Counted from the stretch's first letter, positions 26,418-35,413 are shown. The stretch: 52,752 bases of DNA from Aquimarina macrocephali JAMB N27 (GCF_000520995.1 NZ_JACA01000058.1:1-52752); one strand, 5' to 3'. Made by a program: numbers and translations. The notes: a model not told the origin generated them from the sequence alone.

Positions 26418-28849
26418 TGAGAACCATAAATTGCTACAGCACTACTAGGCTTTAAGATTTGCATAGATTGTATTTCTTTCGGATTCATTTGTGCAGTTGG
26501 ATTACCCTTGACCACAACTCCATCTACAATATATAACGGTTGTGAATTTGTGACTGATGAAGCTCCTCTTATAGTAACCGAAGGTGATGCCATTGAAACT
26601 CCATCTATCGCTTGACTAAATGATTCTGATTTTACAGAGGTCACCGATGCAGTAATTGATGATCTCTTCTGTGCTGCATATCCCGTAACCACAACTTCTT
26701 CTAACATAGATGTACTCTCTTCTAAATTAATATTTATTGTGTTTGAATTATTAACAGTAATAGTAGAAGAATTATAGCCTAAATATAAAATTTCTAATTC
26801 TTCTCCTATTTCGGCATTGATTGAAAAATTTCCATCAAAATCAGTTTGCGTACCAATTGTTTTTCCTTTTATAATAATATTCACCCCTGGTAACGAAACC
26901 CCTCTTCCATCAGTAATCACTCCTGATATGATATGCTTTGTCGTATCCAAGACACGTTCATTAAGGCTTTCAGGTTGATTTTCTTCTATTGTATTGACTA
27001 CAATAGGATTATTATTTTCAAGCTGATTTTCATTATTTCCTTGCTCTATTGAATCCACTTGTGGTTGTTGAGATGGGGTTGCCACTTTTTTTACTGATTC
27101 TTTTTTCTTTTTTGGATAACTCGTATTATACCATTTTAATACATCCTCATAGCTCTCGATTAACTCCTCTCTTCTCTCTTTTAATTCTTCCAGTTTATCC
27201 TCTTCGTTATCTTCAAAGTTCATTAACCTTTCTTTGTATTCTTTCATTAATTCTTGAGGAGGCTCAATTCTATACTTTACATAATCTTCAATTCTATCTA
27301 ATATTAGCATAGAAGTATAATCAGTGATCATACCATGTTTTTTGGCTAAAGAAATAATTTCTTTCCTATTTTTCTCTTTATTCTTATTTAATGATTTTAA
27401 TTTTTTCTTTGCCCATAATTTGGGCACAATTCTTGTGTTTTGTGATTTTTTCACATCAACATCTATCCTCTTGACCACTTTGTTGGTATAACCAAAAAGC
27501 AACTGAATGGTTGTGTCTTTGCTAAATTTACCAGTGATAGAAAAATCGGAAACTACATTAGTGTTTTTTGGAGGATAAACCTCTTCCACATCCTTGTTAT
27601 ATTTTATACCCAAAAACTGGAAAGTTTCTTTCTTTAATGCACTTGTTCCATCTGCAACTGAATATCTCAAGAGATTTATATAGTTTCCACTTGAATTAGT
27701 TGCAATATCATTAAGAATTTCATGGTCTGCGGAAACCGATGAATTAATGGTGTAAATCGGATTTTTGAATTTACAATTTAAATCCCCCAAATTGATTAAC
27801 CCATCCGAGAACAATAACATTTCATCTGAAGTTATTTTTACATCATCAAAAATATCTAGCGATGTTCCCCCATCATATTTAATATCATTTATAAACTTTT
27901 TTAATGCAGACCAATCTCCACCAACAATAGTGAATCTTTCATTTTCACCAATTCTGCTATTAAAAGAAATGACCTCTACCTCAACATCTTTAAGGTACTC
28001 TATGTAAGAGCCTATAAGTTCTAGTTCTTTATCTATTTTCTTGTATTTGGAAGAGAAAGAAGCATCCCATAACATTGTAATTTTTTTTGGCTTTTCTTTA
28101 AGTCTGAAATTTGACCCTAGTCCTTGGTATATATAAAAATAGTTCTCATTAGTTAATATTTTTTGGGTATTGATTTTATTTGGAATCTCTACCATCAAAG
28201 GAATTGATGGTTTATAATTTTTTTTCTGTAATTGAGCAATATACCCATTATCTATTTTCTTAAAAGGCAAGTAAATATTTGCTTCTTTATTTTTTACAAC
28301 AGGCGCATCTATACCTCCAAAAACACTGATCGCTATAGAAAAATTATCTAATACCTCTTTAAACGCTAATGGTAATTCATACGCTCGAAAACCATTAATT
28401 GCAAATAATTCTTGTTCGTATTTAATCACCACTCTTTTGTAGTCATTTGGGAGTATAGGGTATATCCTTGCTTTGTAATTATTACCTTCAGTGTTTTCTA
28501 AAAGTCCCGGATCTATATTTTGTCTTACTGTATTTTCAAAAGCTACTCTGGCTAATTCTTTTTCTACAATAACAGCCTCTCGTAATCTCCCATTGACTTC
28601 CATCGCAAATCCAGAGACCGATTGACCATCGCCTAATGGAAAAACCAGTTCTCCTTCTAGTGTACGATTCAATTCGTTATAAAATTTCATATCATACGTA
28701 GTAATTGCAAAATTATCAACAATCTCAGTATTGATTATTAAACTAGAAAGTCTTAATTGGCTTGAATCTTTTAATTTAATAGCGGGTATTCCTTGTGAAA
28801 AAGCATCAATAAAAAAGATCAAAAATACGAGTAGAAGTATATTTTTCAT
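26402..28849 (-). CDS. VIT / vWA-like / TonB-plug domain protein, frame-shifted
   Basis: This is 815 residues with a signal peptide (about 1-18, ending DAFSQG). Domains in order: VIT (vault/inter-alpha-trypsin; about 20-165, with FYNELNRTLEGELVFPL and YKARIYPILPNDYKRVVIKY), a von Willebrand A-like region (about 255-400; ITMLWDASFSSKY, EMLLFSDGLINLGD), a charged coiled region (about 490-590), a carboxypeptidase-regulatory-like domain (about 653-720; ISGVITDGRGVSLPGVNIIIKGKTIGTQTDFDGNFSI), and a TonB-dependent-receptor plug (about 725-815; EEVVVTGYAAQKRSS, QPLYIVDGVVV). It ends in GSQGGME because the G7 tract shifts the frame; one extra G would join it to the TPR-DUF2135 part. There is no beta-barrel, so it is not a transporter. 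Confidence 0.85.
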   Translation of the reverse strand: MKNILLLVFLIFFIDAFSQGIPAIKLKDSSQLRLSSLIINTEIVDNFAITTYDMKFYNELNRTLEGELVFPLGDGQSVSGFAMEVNGRLREAVIVEKELARVAFENTVRQNIDPGLLENTEGNNYKARIYPILPNDYKRVVIKYEQELFAINGFRAYELPLAFKEVLDNFSIAISVFGGIDAPVVKNKEANIYLPFKKIDNGYIAQLQKKNYKPSIPLMVEIPNKINTQKILTNENYFYIYQGLGSNFRLKEKPKKITMLWDASFSSKYKKIDKELELIGSYIEYLKDVEVEVISFNSRIGENERFTIVGGDWSALKKFINDIKYDGGTSLDIFDDVKITSDEMLLFSDGLINLGDLNCKFKNPIYTINSSVSADHEILNDIATNSSGNYINLLRYSVADGTSALKKETFQFLGIKYNKDVEEVYPPKNTNVVSDFSITGKFSKDTTIQLLFGYTNKVVKRIDVDVKKSQNTRIVPKLWAKKKLKSLNKNKEKNRKEIISLAKKHGMITDYTSMLILDRIEDYVKYRIEPPQELMKEYKERLMNFEDNEEDKLEELKERREELIESYEDVLKWYNTSYPKKKKESVKKVATPSQQPQVDSIEQGNNENQLENNNPIVVNTIEENQPESLNERVLDTTKHIISGVITDGRGVSLPGVNIIIKGKTIGTQTDFDGNFSINAEIGEELEILYLGYNSSTITVNNSNTININLEESTSMLEEVVVTGYAAQKRSSITASVTSVKSESFSQAIDGVSMASPSVTIRGASSVTNSQPLYIVDGVVVKGNPTAQMNPKEIQSMQILKPSSAVAIYGSQGGME
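26411..26417 (-). other. G7 homopolymer at frame break
   Basis: On the coding (minus) strand seven G residues follow CA and precede ATGGAATAA. In the upstream frame this reads CAG GGG GGG ATG GAA TAA. With eight G it reads CAG GGG GGG GAT GGA ATA and continues open to 25410. G GGG GGG is also a possible -1 slippery heptamer. Phase variation, programmed slippage, true mutation and sequencing error all remain possible. Confidence 0.8.
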
Positions 28850-28960
28850 GGTTAGTATATTTAATTATCTAACCTAAAAATCCGAACAAAAGGCTAATCA
28901 AAAAACATACAATGAGTAAACGGACCATTTGAATGAGTAAAGTCAATAAAAGTTATGTTT

Positions 28961-29839
28961 TTACTTAAATCTAATAAACTGTGCTTTATCAAAATAATAA
29001 CTCGGTGTATATACAGGTTGGTTTTCGTCAAACTTATACCATGGTGAGATCGTGGTATCTTCAAAATTTTTAAGTAAGCACACATTCTGTGCTGGTGTAT
29101 TTCCTTGAGCCAGAAGATACATCTTATTTCCTTTTTCGTTTACAATTTCATCTACAACAATCTCGATATGACCAGGGGAACCAGGTTTTACCAACATATC
29201 ACCAATTCGTATATCTTTAACAGATATTTTTTTTAGCTCATTATGCATCGATAATGTCCCTGCATAGGTATAGATCAGATTTAAGTATCTATAGAAGTTT
29301 GTTTTGGATTTATTAGGACTTGCTGTTTTATGAAATGTTACTTTGTTGCCATTTATTTTTGGTCGATACCCTTGTGCATATTTACTCCATGAGCAATAAT
29401 GACCCGAGGTAAAATTAAATCCAATTTCGTCTTTTCTGTTTCGCTCCCACAAATACTCTGATCGAATTCTCATCAATGCATCTGCACATTGTTGCAATCC
29501 ATTTGATGGAACTGGGACTTCCAGAATTGCTTCGTGCCAATTCTGAGCAAAATATTCGCTGTCATCATAATTTATAATCTTGCTCCCATAAGGTTTTAGC
29601 GGATAATGACGTAAGTATCTCTGAAATGAACCTTGCGCATATTCAACCCTCTTATACCCCTCTGGAATCATAACTCGAGTTGAGATAGAATCTCCTTCCT
29701 TATTAACATGATCAGGTGTTTTAATTACACTTGTTACAGCTCCTTTTATGTGATTAGTTACTATTTTCCCTTTTGAAGTATTTCTCAATATCAAAAACAA
29801 AATGATTACTATAATTAGGGATACTATATATTTCTTCAT
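28961..29839 (-). CDS. DUF4846 domain protein, membrane-anchored
   Basis: This is a 292-residue protein with an N-terminal membrane anchor or signal (about 4-19, IVSLIIVIILFLIL). The rest matches my memory of the DUF4846 family: a YAQGSFQRYLRHYPLKPYGSKI segment, NWHEAILEVPVPSNGLQQCADALMRIRSEYLWERNRKDEIGFNFTSGHY, and near the C-terminus IRIGDMLVKPGSPGHIEIVVDE plus YLLAQGNTPAQNV, then WYKFDE. The Cys-x-SW motif (YCSWSKYAQGYRP) and the PGHIEIVVD His suggest a papain/NlpC-like arrangement, but catalysis is not established. It follows the NBD-like gene by 16 bases, so they form an operon. Confidence 0.85.
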   Translation of the reverse strand: MKKYIVSLIIVIILFLILRNTSKGKIVTNHIKGAVTSVIKTPDHVNKEGDSISTRVMIPEGYKRVEYAQGSFQRYLRHYPLKPYGSKIINYDDSEYFAQNWHEAILEVPVPSNGLQQCADALMRIRSEYLWERNRKDEIGFNFTSGHYCSWSKYAQGYRPKINGNKVTFHKTASPNKSKTNFYRYLNLIYTYAGTLSMHNELKKISVKDIRIGDMLVKPGSPGHIEIVVDEIVNEKGNKMYLLAQGNTPAQNVCLLKNFEDTTISPWYKFDENQPVYTPSYYFDKAQFIRFK

Positions 29840-29855
29840 AACATCAGGATTAGTA

Positions 29856-30566
29856 CTAATTCTTTATTTTTTCATATTCATCAGGGGAATATACTTTGAT
29901 TAGTTTATCAATTTCATAAAAACTTATTTCTGAAATACACGTGTCATTATACATTGCTCCAATGTCATCAACTTCCATAATTTCAAATTCAATAGCCACA
30001 AAATCGTTATACCCCATATGCTGAATATAGTTTTGACTGATATCAATATATTGTGGGGAAATCGACACTTTAGACAAAGAATCTTTTCTGAAACTTACAT
30101 TTTTCCATTCATCAATTATATATTCTGAATCTACCTCTGCTCCTATAGTTCTGATAGTAATATTGGCAACTCTATTATTATTATACCAAGTTTCTTCAGA
30201 TTTTAAATATCCCGGAACTATTCTAATTACATAAGGCAAAGCACTCTTATTTTTAAAAGTAATCCTAATTTTTTCTCCTATACCAGAACCTGAAAGACCT
30301 TCGACCCATGCTGTATGATCATTGTCATCTATAAGGTTATTTTCCGAATAATCCTGATTTTTACTTCGTAAAACACTAGAGGCCTTACAAGTATCAACCA
30401 TCAATCGTTTTAATGTATATTTATTATGAAACGCTCCATCAAATTCAACGATAGTAATCAAAGAATCTCTGGATATTTTTATGTTTTGAGAAAACAAAGA
30501 CTGACCAACTATACCGATCAAAAAAGAAACCAATACCGATAAAAATGAGTGTTTTAATTTATCCAT
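29856..30566 (-). CDS. Exported discoidin/NBD-like domain protein
   Basis: This is 236 residues from the ATG at 30566; an in-frame TTG at 30599 would put 11 residues before the signal peptide (HSFLSVLVSFLIGIVGQSLFSQ). The mature protein begins with a short strand and then a discoidin-like/NADase-type glycan-binding fold: SVLRSKNQDYSENNLIDDNDHTAWVEG, GIGEKIRITFKNKSALPYVIRIVPGYLKSEETWYNNNRV and FVAIEFEIMEV, TCISEISFYE. Such domains bind carbohydrate or surface ligands in toxins and stress proteins; here it has no catalytic partner. It heads the cluster with the DUF4846 and VIT/plug genes, and a terminator separates it from nqrF. Confidence 0.8.
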   Translation of the reverse strand: MDKLKHSFLSVLVSFLIGIVGQSLFSQNIKISRDSLITIVEFDGAFHNKYTLKRLMVDTCKASSVLRSKNQDYSENNLIDDNDHTAWVEGLSGSGIGEKIRITFKNKSALPYVIRIVPGYLKSEETWYNNNRVANITIRTIGAEVDSEYIIDEWKNVSFRKDSLSKVSISPQYIDISQNYIQHMGYNDFVAIEFEIMEVDDIGAMYNDTCISEISFYEIDKLIKVYSPDEYEKIKN

Positions 30567-30600
30567 AATCAATACTGTATTAAAAACCTTAGTATCCAAA

Positions 30601-30636
30601 AATAAAAAAAACCGGTATAATTACTTATACCGGTTT
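30601..30636 (-). terminator. Rho-independent terminator after nqr operon
   Basis: A perfect 12-bp stem AAACCGGTATAA (30609-30620 on the plus strand) pairs with TTATACCGGTTT (30625-30636), with a 4-base loop. On the minus strand it is followed by TTTTTTTATTTTT. It lies 59 bases beyond the nqrF stop and shows that the operon ends here. Confidence 0.92.
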
Positions 30637-30694
30637 ACAGTGAATTATCTAAATATTTTCCTGATTATCGGAAAATAGTAGTAAATGCTAAATT

Positions 30695-32002
30695 TTATCC
30701 TCCAAAATCATCGAATCTAATATGCTCATCTGGGATACCAAAATCTTCTCCCATTTTTTGAACAGCTTTGTTCATTAATGGTGGTCCACAGAAGTATAGT
30801 TCTATATCTTCTGGAGACTCATGATGATTTAGATAGTTATCGATTACACAATTATGTATAAATCCAACAAATCCATCTCCTTCGGCATCAATATCGCTTT
30901 TAACTTTCCAGTTATCTTCTTCTAATGGTTCTGATAGTGCAAGGTAAAATTTAAAGTTAGGGAAATTCTTTTCTAAGTCATAGAAGTGATCTAAGTAGAA
31001 CAATTCACGTTTAGAACGACCTCCGTACCAATACGTTACTTTACGACCAGTTTCTAAGGTTCTGAATAGATGATACAAGTGAGAACGCATTGGTGCCATA
31101 CCAGCTCCTCCTCCAACGTAAAGCATCTCTGAATCGGATTCATTAATAAAGAATTCTCCATAAGGGCCAGAAATAACTACTTTATCTCCTGGCTTCTGAG
31201 CAAAGATATAAGATGAAGCAACTCCTGGGTTTACATCCATCCATCCATTTTTAGATCGATCCCATGGTGGTGTAGCAATACGTACATTAAGCATTATCTC
31301 TCTTCCTTCTGCAGGATAAGAAGCCATAGAATAAGCACGCTCTACAGTTTCATTATTTTTCATCACTAGTGGCCATAAACCAAATTTATCCCATTCTGCC
31401 TGAAACTTATCTGGAGTTTCATGTTCTTCTGGGTGAGCAGTGATATCAATATCTGAATATTTAATTTCACATTGTGGAATTTCAATTTGGATATATCCTC
31501 CCGCTTTATACCCCATATCTTCAGGAATACGAACTACAAATTCTTTGATAAAGGACGCTACGTTATAATTACGTACAACCTCAGCCTCCCATTTCTTAAT
31601 TCCGAATACTTCTTCCGGAACTTCGATATTCATATCTTGCTTTACCTTAACCTGGCAGGCTAAACGTGCTCCATGTTGTAACTCTTTTCGCGAAAAATGG
31701 GGCGTCTCTGTTGGTAATGCTTCTCCACCACCTTCTAATACGTGACATTCGCACTGGATACAAGTCCCACCACCACCACAAGCAGATGGTAAAAATATTT
31801 TCTGAGCTCCTAAAGTTGATAATAATGTCCCTCCTGAAGCTACTTCAATTTCTTTTTCGCCATTAATGGTGATCTTTACAGGTCCAGATGGTAGTAACTT
31901 ATCTTTTGCAAATAATAAGATTCCTACTAAAACAAGAATCAGCACCAAAAACGAAATAATGGTTATTGCTATTGTTCCAGCGGTAGATGCTAAAAATATC
32001 AT
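30695..32002 (-). CDS. nqrF: Na+-translocating NADH:quinone reductase subunit F
   Basis: This 435-residue subunit is the NADH-oxidising entry point of Na+-NQR. It has one N-terminal membrane helix (about 10-31) and a ferredoxin domain whose 2Fe-2S cysteines are Cys75, Cys81, Cys84 and Cys116 (CGGGGTCIQC, then ACQ). The FAD domain has RAYSMASYP (about 242-250) and the NADH domain has GGGAGMAPMRSHL and YFCGPPLMNKAV, ending FDDFGG. It is the last gene of nqrA-F, 2 bases after nqrE. Length is somewhat above the proteobacterial 405-410. The frame is intact and the terminator follows. Confidence 0.97.
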   Translation of the reverse strand: MIFLASTAGTIAITIISFLVLILVLVGILLFAKDKLLPSGPVKITINGEKEIEVASGGTLLSTLGAQKIFLPSACGGGGTCIQCECHVLEGGGEALPTETPHFSRKELQHGARLACQVKVKQDMNIEVPEEVFGIKKWEAEVVRNYNVASFIKEFVVRIPEDMGYKAGGYIQIEIPQCEIKYSDIDITAHPEEHETPDKFQAEWDKFGLWPLVMKNNETVERAYSMASYPAEGREIMLNVRIATPPWDRSKNGWMDVNPGVASSYIFAQKPGDKVVISGPYGEFFINESDSEMLYVGGGAGMAPMRSHLYHLFRTLETGRKVTYWYGGRSKRELFYLDHFYDLEKNFPNFKFYLALSEPLEEDNWKVKSDIDAEGDGFVGFIHNCVIDNYLNHHESPEDIELYFCGPPLMNKAVQKMGEDFGIPDEHIRFDDFGG

Positions 32003-32003
32003 A

Positions 32004-32717
32004 TTATTTAAGTATTGTAACGTTAGTATTTTCGGCTACTTCTTTTGTAGTCTCTTTTTTTTCAACCTGAACAGCTTTAGGCTCTTTTTCTTCTTCTTCG
32101 CCTCCTGTTAACATTCCTCCAAAGCTCATAAAGCCAATCGCCATTAATCCTGTAAGAATAAATGTAATTCCTAATCCTCGTAAAGGGGCTGGCACATTAG
32201 AGTATCTGATTTTTTCACGGATCGCTGCAATAGCAAGAATAGCTAAAAACCATCCTATTCCTGATCCTATACCATATACTGCCGCATGAGAAATAGTTGC
32301 AAATTCTTTTTGTTGCATAAACAAAGATCCTCCAAGAATTGCACAGTTTACCGCAATTAATGGTAAAAATATACCCAGAGAGTTATATAAGGATGGTGAA
32401 AATTTCTCAACTACTATCTCTACCAATTGTACCATAGTAGCAATAGTTGCAATAAACAATATAAAGGTTAAGAAACTTAAGTCATAATCTGCATATTCTG
32501 GTCCTAACCATACCAAAGCACCTTCTCTAAGAATATATTTATCTAACAAAAAGTTTAGTGGTACTGTAATTGCCAATACAAATATCACTGCAGCTCCCAG
32601 TCCTACAGCAGTAGATACTTTTTTGGATACAGCAAGGTATGAACACATTCCTAAGAAGAATGCGAATACCATATTATCTATAAAGATCGATTTTAAAAAT
32701 AATTCTAAATATTCCAT
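32004..32717 (-). CDS. nqrE: Na+-NQR subunit E
   Basis: This is a membrane subunit with six predicted helices, homologous to NqrD. Residues about 1-200 match the family (ELFLKSIFIDNMVFAFFLGMCSYLAVSKKV, FLPLIAVNCAILGGSLFMQQKEF). The conserved Cys residues in GMCSYLAVS and NCAILGG hold the intramembrane iron centre with NqrD. It has an unusual charged C-terminal extension of about 30 residues after GGMLTGG (EEEEKEPKAVQVEKKETT), making it 237 residues against about 198-200 in proteobacteria. It is 11 bases after nqrD. Confidence 0.96.
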   Translation of the reverse strand: MEYLELFLKSIFIDNMVFAFFLGMCSYLAVSKKVSTAVGLGAAVIFVLAITVPLNFLLDKYILREGALVWLGPEYADYDLSFLTFILFIATIATMVQLVEIVVEKFSPSLYNSLGIFLPLIAVNCAILGGSLFMQQKEFATISHAAVYGIGSGIGWFLAILAIAAIREKIRYSNVPAPLRGLGITFILTGLMAIGFMSFGGMLTGGEEEEKEPKAVQVEKKETTKEVAENTNVTILK

Positions 32718-32728
32718 GTCTCTTTATT

Positions 32729-33421
32729 TTAATGATCTTCTATTAATGCTTTATTTCTACTTCTCTGGATCCAGATAATAATTCCAACAGTAATTAACGC
32801 CATAGGTGCTAATACCATAAAACCATTATTTTCATAACCTATAGCATACAATCCGGTCTTTTCGATTGGATCGCCCAATACTTTAGCACCAAATAATGTT
32901 CCTGATCCTAACAACTCTCTAAAGAAAGCCACTATAACCAATAACACTCCATAACCTGCTGCATTACCTACACCGTCTAAGAATGATTTCCATGGACCAT
33001 TACCTAAAGCAAATGCTTCAAAACGTCCCATGATAATACAGTTGGTAATTATCAATCCTATAAATACAGAAAGCTCTTTACTTAATGTATAAGCAAAAGC
33101 TTTTAATACTTGATCCACCACTATTACTAAGGCTGCTACCACCACTAGCTGCACAATAATTCTAATTTTAGATGGGATAATATTTCTCATCAAAGAGATG
33201 ACTACATTACCAATTCCTAAAACAAAAATTACTGAGATTGCCATTACAATCGATGGCTTTAATTGTGCCGTAATCGCTAATGCTGAGCAAATACCTAATA
33301 CTTGTATCGTAATCGGGTTATTATCGGCAAGAGGATCTGTAAGTAATTTCTTGTTTTTCTTCGAAAACAAAGGCTCTTTAGGCTCTTTTACTTTTACTTT
33401 TTCTTCTGTTACTTCAGCCAT
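32729..33421 (-). CDS. nqrD: Na+-NQR subunit D
   Basis: This is a 230-residue membrane subunit of Na+-NQR with six predicted helices. The core has NPITIQVLGICSALAITAQLKPS and IGLIITNCIIMGRFEAFALGNGPWKSFLDG; the paired Cys motifs GICSALA and NCIIMGR bind the 2Fe-2S centre shared with NqrE. A charged Lys/Glu-rich N-terminal extension of about 30 residues (EVTEEKVKVKEPKEPLF) precedes the KKLLTDPL start usual for the family. It is 3 bases after nqrC. Confidence 0.97.
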   Translation of the reverse strand: MAEVTEEKVKVKEPKEPLFSKKNKKLLTDPLADNNPITIQVLGICSALAITAQLKPSIVMAISVIFVLGIGNVVISLMRNIIPSKIRIIVQLVVVAALVIVVDQVLKAFAYTLSKELSVFIGLIITNCIIMGRFEAFALGNGPWKSFLDGVGNAAGYGVLLVIVAFFRELLGSGTLFGAKVLGDPIEKTGLYAIGYENNGFMVLAPMALITVGIIIWIQRSRNKALIEDH

Positions 33422-33424
33422 CTG

Positions 33425-34180
33425 TTATTTTTTTAAAGTTTCGAAATAAGGTTGATACATCTTTATTCCTTTCTTTACCATTGCTGTAACGCCATCACCA
33501 GTAATTGTTGCTCCGGCCATGGCATCTACTTCATTATCACTTTTATCTACATTTTTAGGATCTGCATTTCCTTTTTTAACAGTAATTCCTTTATAGTTTC
33601 CTGAAGCATCCAATATACTTTCTCCTATAAAATCATCTCTAAAATAAGCTTCCTTAATGTTAGCACCTAATCCAGGAGTTTCTCCTTTATGATCAAAAAA
33701 TGCTCCTTTTACAGTTTTAAACTCTTTATCTAAAGAAACATAACCCCAAATTGCATCCCAAAGACCGTTACCTCTCATAGGAACCACATAAAACTCTTCT
33801 CCGTCTTTCTTACCTATAAACAAAGGAAGTTTTCTTTGATAATTAGCATCTTGCTTAACTTTATCATTTTCCTTTTTCACTTCTATACTAAAAGCGTCAC
33901 TTGTTTTCTCTGCAGAACTACCAGTAATGATATATTGCTCATCACCAACATATTTATCGAACAGCTCCTGTGCTTTTTCTGCAGGCACAAATTCATTAGG
34001 ATCTTCTGTATCTGCAATACCCATTGCAAACAAAATATTCTGCTGTTTTTCTGTACGCTTATTAGCATCTATTCTACCTTTCAATGAAGATGCAGTAAAT
34101 GCCAATAATGAACCAACCACAACTACCATTGCAATGGCAAATATGATCGTGTATGAATTTTTATCTGTATTCATCGCCAT
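33425..34180 (-). CDS. nqrC: Na+-NQR subunit C, FMN-bearing
   Basis: This is a 251-residue periplasm-facing subunit with one N-terminal membrane helix (about 9-29; SYTIIFAIAMVVVVGSLLAFTA). Its covalent FMN is attached by ApbE to a Thr within the C-terminal motif DAMAGATITG (D219 to T225, predicted FMN on Thr225). YVVPMRGNGLWDAIWGYVSLD and GETPGLGANI are typical of the FMN-binding domain. It is 2 bases after nqrB and is part of the six-gene operon. Confidence 0.96.
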   Translation of the reverse strand: MAMNTDKNSYTIIFAIAMVVVVGSLLAFTASSLKGRIDANKRTEKQQNILFAMGIADTEDPNEFVPAEKAQELFDKYVGDEQYIITGSSAEKTSDAFSIEVKKENDKVKQDANYQRKLPLFIGKKDGEEFYVVPMRGNGLWDAIWGYVSLDKEFKTVKGAFFDHKGETPGLGANIKEAYFRDDFIGESILDASGNYKGITVKKGNADPKNVDKSDNEVDAMAGATITGDGVTAMVKKGIKMYQPYFETLKK

Positions 34181-34182
34181 GA

Positions 34183-35409
34183 TTAAGCCGTTTTTAGTTT
34201 TAAACGTTTCATTCTTTTCTTGATATTACCCTGAACCACGTAGTGATCAATAGTTGGAGCAAATACGTTCATTAATAGAATTGCTAGCATTACTCCTTCT
34301 GGATATGCAGGATTGAATACTCTAATTAATATAGAGATAAATCCAATCAAGAATCCATATATCCATTTTCCTTTATTCGTTTGTGATGCAGTTACCGGAT
34401 CGGTTGCCATAAATACAACTCCAAAAGCAAAACCACCGATAATTAGATGATGCCAGAATTCTGTACTCATTAAACTATAGAATTTACTTCCTTCACTAAT
34501 CCATCCTGCGTTTACAACTCCATTAAAAATTAATCCCATAGCTAAGGCTCCAAGAACGGCACTTGCCATAATTCTCCAACTTCCAATCTTGGTAAAGATT
34601 AAGAATAACCCTCCTAATAAAATCAATACCGCAGAAGTTTCACCTACAGAACCAGGAATAAATCCTAAAAACATATCAGCAACCGAGTATGAAATTTCTT
34701 TTCCTTGTGCTAAACTTCCCAGAACAGTTTCTCCAGATATTGCATCTAACTGCGCTCCACCAGCTATTTCGCCAGCTCTTTCTACAGCTCCATGCACCCA
34801 TACTTTATCTCCAGACATCCATGTTGGATAAGCGAAGAATAAAAATGCTCTTATCGTAAGTGCTGGATTCAGGATATTCATACCTGTTCCTCCAAATACT
34901 TCTTTACCAATTACTACTCCAAAGATCACTGCAACTGCCAACATCCATAATGGAGTATCTATTGGAACAATTAATGGTACTAGCATTCCTGTAACCAAAT
35001 ATCCTTCTTCTACTTCATGTCCTTTTATTACTGCAAATAGAAATTCTACTCCAAGTCCAACTCCGTAAGAAATAACAACTAGTGGTAATACTTTCCATAG
35101 TCCAACAACAAGATTATCAATTGACCAGAATCCTGCACTAAAAAAACCATTAGCTACAGCTTCTATTTCTCCTGCTGCAAGATGATGTTGATATCCTGCA
35201 TTAAACATTCCAAATATTAAACATGGTAATAATGCCATGATCACCGTATTCATGGTACGTTTTAAATCATCTGCTCCACGAACATGAGATCCAGAATGTG
35301 TAGTTTCATTAGGTAAATACAAAAATGTATGGATTGCATTAAATGCAGGGGCCATTTTTTTGCCTTTATACTTAAGTTTTAGTTTATGTAATTTATCTTT
35401 TAATCCCAT
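34183..35409 (-). CDS. nqrB: Na+-NQR subunit B
   Basis: This is a 408-residue multi-helix subunit that carries a covalent FMN, riboflavin and probably the Na+ channel. It shows the family pattern: SHVRGADDLKRTMNTVIMALLPCLIFGMFNAGYQ, GMLVPLIVPIDTPLWMLAVAVIFGVVIGKEVFGGTGMNILNPALTIRAFLFFAYP, and VVFMATDPVTASQTNKGKWIYGFLIG. The FMN motif reads DAISGET (Thr228), with Glu in place of the more usual Ala of SGAT. It is 4 bases after nqrA. Confidence 0.97.
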   Translation of the reverse strand: MGLKDKLHKLKLKYKGKKMAPAFNAIHTFLYLPNETTHSGSHVRGADDLKRTMNTVIMALLPCLIFGMFNAGYQHHLAAGEIEAVANGFFSAGFWSIDNLVVGLWKVLPLVVISYGVGLGVEFLFAVIKGHEVEEGYLVTGMLVPLIVPIDTPLWMLAVAVIFGVVIGKEVFGGTGMNILNPALTIRAFLFFAYPTWMSGDKVWVHGAVERAGEIAGGAQLDAISGETVLGSLAQGKEISYSVADMFLGFIPGSVGETSAVLILLGGLFLIFTKIGSWRIMASAVLGALAMGLIFNGVVNAGWISEGSKFYSLMSTEFWHHLIIGGFAFGVVFMATDPVTASQTNKGKWIYGFLIGFISILIRVFNPAYPEGVMLAILLMNVFAPTIDHYVVQGNIKKRMKRLKLKTA

Positions 35410-35413
35410 AGCA

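Noticed and set aside
31472..32111. Plus-strand frames opposite nqrF and nqrE
   Set aside because: They overlap highly conserved nqr coding sequence on the other strand.
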